From G963665185 sp049723905 (GTDB taxonomy: Bacteria > Desulfobacterota > Desulfovibrionia > Desulfovibrionales > Desulfovibrionaceae): a stretch of 64,000 nt of DNA. Positions 60,652-64,000 of the stretch are shown piece by piece; positions within the stretch are counted from its first letter, which is position 1, and every line of letters starts with the position of its first letter. A program made the translations under genes and the position numbers. Under the pieces are notes generated by a model. That model did not search any database. It was not told the origin of the DNA and saw nothing but the letters and a program-made list of their open reading frames with translations. The stretch covers positions 3,348,001 to 3,412,000 of the forward strand of contig NZ_JBJKFD010000001.1 of assembly GCF_049723905.1 (NCBI RefSeq), read 5' to 3'.

Positions 60652-63212
60652 TGCCGGTTCCCTTCTTCCGCCCGCTGCACAAAGTCGCGGGCCATGCGTT
60701 CAATGTCGGAATCGTCGCCCAGCCCCATGTCCATCAGCCGGGTCACGGCAAGCAGCCTTCCGACCACCACCAAACGTCTTTGCGTATCCTTTTCCGATGC
60801 GCGGATGAAATTCGCGTCCAACATATCGCCACGCGTCTTGGTGGTGAAATCGAAGGCCTCGAGCACCGCCCGAATGAAGCGCAGACGCAAAAGACGCTGT
60901 TCCGGCAGTCCACCGCCCCCCTTGAACCGGAAATTGACGTAGTTTTGGGCGGAAGTTGGGCTGCAAACGGAATCCACCTGGCTGAAATGGTAGCCGAAAC
61001 GGATCATCAGGTGCAGGTAGGATTCGGACAGCACGGCGTAACTGGCCAGCAGCTTGGACTTGGGGTCGAAAATGCCGCCGCTGATGCGGTCGAACTCATC
61101 CCAGTCGAAATGGGGAAGATTGGCGGACCAGTTGGCTTCCTGGCAGGAAAGCCCCCACCACAGCGACCACATGGGCGCACTGCGGATATCCTCGGGCGTG
61201 GCGATTTTGGGATCGGACGCGGCCGGGAAGAGCCCGTCGCCGAGGTCCAGCAGATACAGGGAGATGGGCAGTCCGGATTCCAGCCTGCGCGCGCCGGAAA
61301 GTCCGCGTCCGCCCTTGCCCACCAGGGAGAACATCTCGCGCACGCTCATCTCGTGGCAGTAGCGGACAAAGTCGTGCATGGACCGGCAGTGCTTGGGCGA
61401 AAATTCCGGGGCTTCCGGGTCGGTGAGGTTGAGCCGGGAAATCATGTCCATAAAGGCGTCCATGCGCCGGGCAAGGCTGCTGCGTTCTCGCCGTTCCTGG
61501 GCTTTCAGGCCCTGGGGAAGAATGTTTCCGCTCCATACCGAGGCCTCGCGTCCGCTGGTGGGCGGGGGCGCATAGACCGTCACTTCCTCGCCAGAGGGAA
61601 GCTTGTCAAAGACGTCCTTTACCCCGCCGATGACGGGCAGGCCGAACTCGCGGGCAATGGCCGCAAAGTGACTGGCCCGGCCTCCGGCCGCCGCAACCAC
61701 GGCAGCCGCCTTTTCCACCACCCTTGCCAGGGAGGGCGTCAGGGTGCGCACGGCCACGATGGCGCCTTCGGGCACGTCTGCCGCGTTGAGCACGGCGCGG
61801 GCATGAACAACCGGACCGCTGGCCCATCCGGAGGAAAGGCACTGGCCCGTACACAAGGGGGCCTCGCCTTCAGGCGGCTGAAACGTGTCGTCCGAGGGGG
61901 TGGGCGAAGGCGTGCGCGATGGCGGGCAGATGCGGTTCTGCAGCAGATACAGCTGGTCGTCCCGGTCCATGGCCCATTCTATTTCCCGTTCGCCGCCAAG
62001 CTCCCGTTCCATGCTCAGGGCCAGGGAGGCGACGCGGGCCGCCTGGTCCGGGCGCAGCAGCGGACGGGTGACGGCCTCCACGCTGCAGGCCTCTTTGCGC
62101 AGCTGGGGCTTTTCCGGCCTATCCGATGATTGGGGGCGGGTCAGGCGGAAAATCTGGGGGTCCACCTCGCCGGAAACCAGGGCGGCACCCGGCCCTTCCA
62201 CCACGTGCACTCCGGCATAGCCCTGATTCTGGGTGGGGGTTTGCCGGTCCGGGTCCAGGGAGTAGGCCACGCCCGCTCTGACCGCATCCACCATGGGCAT
62301 CATAAGCACGGCCATGGGGGCTTCAAAATCGGGCAGGCCGTGCAGCATCCGGTAGGTGAGGGCCTTGGGCGCGTACTTTCCGGCAATGACCTTGCGGTAG
62401 GCGGCTTCGGCATTTTCCGGGGGCACAAAAAGCATGCTTTCGTATTGCCCGGCAAAGGATATTTCGCCGTCCTCGCCCACTGCGCTGCTGCGCAGAGCCA
62501 GCATGCCGTGCGGCCCGGCCAGCTCGTGGGCATTGCGCCGGATTTCCGCGGCAACCTCGGCCGGGATTTCGCCCTTCACAATCCGGGTGCGGATTTCCGC
62601 GGCCAGCTCGGAGAGCTTTTCCGGGTCGTCCAGGGTAATGCGCTGCAAGCGCCGGTTTATGGCCCGCCGCAGGGAGTTGTTTTCCAGAAAATAGTTGAAG
62701 GCGTTGGAGGTGACCACCACGCAGGGCGGCGTTTGTACGCCGTCTATGTGCATGGCGCGCACCAGATTGGCGGCCTTGCCGCCTACAAGGGACTCGTTGG
62801 CGGCCTCGTTGGCGGATTCATTGCCGGGGCTGTCTGCCGCCGGGGCCAGTGGATGCAGGGGCAGCACATAGGGCGGGGAAAAGGCCGGTTCGGGCGGAGC
62901 CGCCTTGAGCTGGAGGTAAAAGTCGATCTTCTTGAAATACTCGGGCAGCCCCATGTGGCGCACGGGGTGCATCTGGACCAGCAAATCCACCAGGGTGCCG
63001 GTGGTTCTGCGCAGGCGGCGCACTAGCCAGGCCACCCGTTCCCAGTCCGCGTGTTCGTAGCCGTAGCGGATTTCCTCAAGGTCGGCGATGAGATCCAGGC
63101 ACATGGCGTCATAGCGCAACAACCTTTGGAACGCCTCGTACTTGCTGCGCAGCAAGGTGCCGGGCGCAAAGGCGGCGTAGGTCCAATGACGCAATAGTTC
63201 CCGGAATGCCAT
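60648..63212 (-). CDS. PEP-synthase-like protein lacking the PEP/pyruvate barrel
   Basis: The 854-aa protein has an N-terminal helical part (1-125), a pyruvate-phosphate-dikinase-type ATP-grasp domain (about 140-430: LVGGKAANLVRA, LALRSSAVGEDGEISFAGQYESM, EIEWAMDRDDQLYLLQNR), and a swivelling phosphohistidine domain (about 455-545) with His515 in AGGRASHFAAIAREFGLPV. The expected C-terminal PEP-utilising barrel is absent; about 300 residues without a known domain replace it. So it can probably take phosphate from ATP onto His515 and pass it to an unknown acceptor. It lies 3 bases after the receiver gene and overlaps the phosphatase gene. Confidence 0.82.
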   Translation of the reverse strand: MAFRELLRHWTYAAFAPGTLLRSKYEAFQRLLRYDAMCLDLIADLEEIRYGYEHADWERVAWLVRRLRRTTGTLVDLLVQMHPVRHMGLPEYFKKIDFYLQLKAAPPEPAFSPPYVLPLHPLAPAADSPGNESANEAANESLVGGKAANLVRAMHIDGVQTPPCVVVTSNAFNYFLENNSLRRAINRRLQRITLDDPEKLSELAAEIRTRIVKGEIPAEVAAEIRRNAHELAGPHGMLALRSSAVGEDGEISFAGQYESMLFVPPENAEAAYRKVIAGKYAPKALTYRMLHGLPDFEAPMAVLMMPMVDAVRAGVAYSLDPDRQTPTQNQGYAGVHVVEGPGAALVSGEVDPQIFRLTRPQSSDRPEKPQLRKEACSVEAVTRPLLRPDQAARVASLALSMERELGGEREIEWAMDRDDQLYLLQNRICPPSRTPSPTPSDDTFQPPEGEAPLCTGQCLSSGWASGPVVHARAVLNAADVPEGAIVAVRTLTPSLARVVEKAAAVVAAAGGRASHFAAIAREFGLPVIGGVKDVFDKLPSGEEVTVYAPPPTSGREASVWSGNILPQGLKAQERRERSSLARRMDAFMDMISRLNLTDPEAPEFSPKHCRSMHDFVRYCHEMSVREMFSLVGKGGRGLSGARRLESGLPISLYLLDLGDGLFPAASDPKIATPEDIRSAPMWSLWWGLSCQEANWSANLPHFDWDEFDRISGGIFDPKSKLLASYAVLSESYLHLMIRFGYHFSQVDSVCSPTSAQNYVNFRFKGGGGLPEQRLLRLRFIRAVLEAFDFTTKTRGDMLDANFIRASEKDTQRRLVVVGRLLAVTRLMDMGLGDDSDIERMARDFVQRAEEGNRQ

Positions 63213-63215
63213 GGT

Positions 63216-63575
63216 TCAGCCCGCCAGAACTTCTTCGACTTTCTGCTCCAGCTCGTCCTTGTCTATGGGTTTGACGCAGTATTCGTCTGCGCCCAACCGT
63301 ACGGACTCCCTGGCCGTTTCCAGGGTGGGGTAGCCGGTAAGCATGATGACCCGAATGTTCTCGTTGATATTCTTGAGTTCCTCAAGCACTTCCACGCCGG
63401 TCATGCGCTTGAGCTTGATATCCAGAATGGCCAGGTCCACGGTGTGGGTACGTGCGTGTTCCAGAGCCTCTTCTTCTTCGGTAAAGGGCGTTACGCTGTG
63501 GCCCTTGCGTTCCAGAATGCGCTTGATGAGAATGCCGGCATCGGTAACATCGTCAACAACTAGAATGTTTGCCAT
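63216..63575 (-). CDS. Single-domain response regulator (receiver)
   Basis: The 119-aa CheY-like receiver has the acidic pocket DD (VVDDVTDAG), phosphoacceptor Asp in VDLAILDIKLKRM, Thr in MLTGYPT and Lys in CVKPID. It has no output domain. The start follows AAGGAG and lies inside the end of the histidine kinase gene (23-base overlap). Its output may be the PEP-synthase-like protein next to it. Confidence 0.93.
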   Translation of the reverse strand: MANILVVDDVTDAGILIKRILERKGHSVTPFTEEEEALEHARTHTVDLAILDIKLKRMTGVEVLEELKNINENIRVIMLTGYPTLETARESVRLGADEYCVKPIDKDELEQKVEEVLAG

Positions 63576-64000
63576 GTGATCTCTCCTTGAACTGGTCCGA
63601 GTCGCTGAGACAGCTTGGCGGGTGCATGGGCAGCACGATGTGGAAGGCCGTCCCCGTGGTCTGCTCGGTGAAAAATTCCGGCCTGTACTTGGGTGGCACC
63701 GGACTCTGCACCTCGATGCGTCCGCCGTGTGCCTTGATGATACCAAACGAAACGGACAGGCCCAACCCCGTTCCCTTGCCCACGGGTTTGGTGCTGAAAA
63801 ACGGATCAAATATCTTGTCCAGGTCGTCGGTGGGGATGCCGGTGCCCGAGTCCACGATCATAATGACCTGCTTGTCGCCTATTTCGCACAGCCGTGTCTG
63901 CACAAATATGGTTCCGCCCGCTGGCATGGCGTCGCGGGAGTTGGTCAGCAGGTTCAGCCATACCTGCTTGAGCTTTTCGCGGTCGCCCACCATGTAGGGC
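63553..64000 (-). CDS. Histidine kinase, C-terminal part, cut by the window edge
   Basis: About 149 residues of the ATP-binding domain are present: N box WLNLLTNSRDAM, G1 IVDSGTGIP, F box IFDPFFSTKPVGKGTGLGLSV. The sensor and dimerisation parts lie beyond 64000. This type of HATPase with no receiver attached is partner of the receiver that follows. Confidence 0.92.
   Translation of the reverse strand, partial: PYMVGDREKLKQVWLNLLTNSRDAMPAGGTIFVQTRLCEIGDKQVIMIVDSGTGIPTDDLDKIFDPFFSTKPVGKGTGLGLSVSFGIIKAHGGRIEVQSPVPPKYRPEFFTEQTTGTAFHIVLPMHPPSCLSDSDQFKERSHGKHSSC

Overview
The window reads as chromosomal DNA of an anaerobic sulfidogenic deltaproteobacterium of the Desulfovibrionaceae type (Desulfovibrio/Bilophila-like). 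The grounds are an isethionate sulfite-lyase with its radical-SAM activase, a SahR-type ArsR/methyltransferase regulator next to ahcY, a FrdX-like iron-sulfur protein behind an HcpR-like palindrome, a fused cobalamin gene and a GC-rich backbone. No species is assigned.

Layout. 1-1.5 kb: a small secreted Cys-rich protein between two copies of a 143-bp repeat. 1.8-7.3 kb: a sigma-54 activator facing the isethionate lyase genes (islB, islA), whose upstream region holds a perfect -24/-12 promoter and three related activator-type sites. 7.3-12.2 kb: a methyltransferase, an NSS-family symporter with a 33-aa small subunit, and an MFS exporter. 12.3-16.1 kb: ahcY-sahR, a DUF721 protein, a coiled-coil protein, tRNA-Gln and two identical tRNA-Glu. 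16.5-26.2 kb: topB, a Lon-like protease, a LysM lipoprotein, an overlapping K+ channel/cNMP-domain/RlpA operon and an IHF-type protein. 26.5-29.8 kb: an Elp3-like radical SAM protein, pyrB and pyrC. 30.5-34.7 kb: a Crp/Fnr regulator, a cytosolic-looking arylsulfate sulfotransferase and a DASS anion transporter. 35-39.7 kb: thioredoxin reductase, thioredoxin and a CobD-CobQ fusion. 40-42.8 kb: an AT-rich two-gene defence island, DUF4297/Cap4-like nuclease plus Rad50/SMC-like ATPase (Lamassu-like). 43.4-47.3 kb: potABCD. 47.4-54.6 kb: amidase, PreA-like dehydrogenase, AraC regulator, FrdX-like protein and a glycosyltransferase. 54.8-58 kb: a DUF2325 protein behind a Fur-like box, tandem repeats, manC and gmhB. 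58.2-64 kb: an unknown protein, then an operon of a truncated histidine kinase, a receiver, a PEP-synthase-like protein and a phosphatase/YkgJ-like fusion.

Two families of dispersed intergenic repeats stand out. Element A (about 120 nt, at least five full copies) has nested stems whose sequence differs between copies while pairing is kept, around fixed linkers. Element B (about 320 nt, two copies) carries an element A nested inside one of its copies. The other main points are the isethionate module with its readable sigma-54 control region, the Lamassu-like island, the sulfotransferase/anion-transporter pair, and the kinase-receiver-phosphotransferase-phosphatase operon at the right end.
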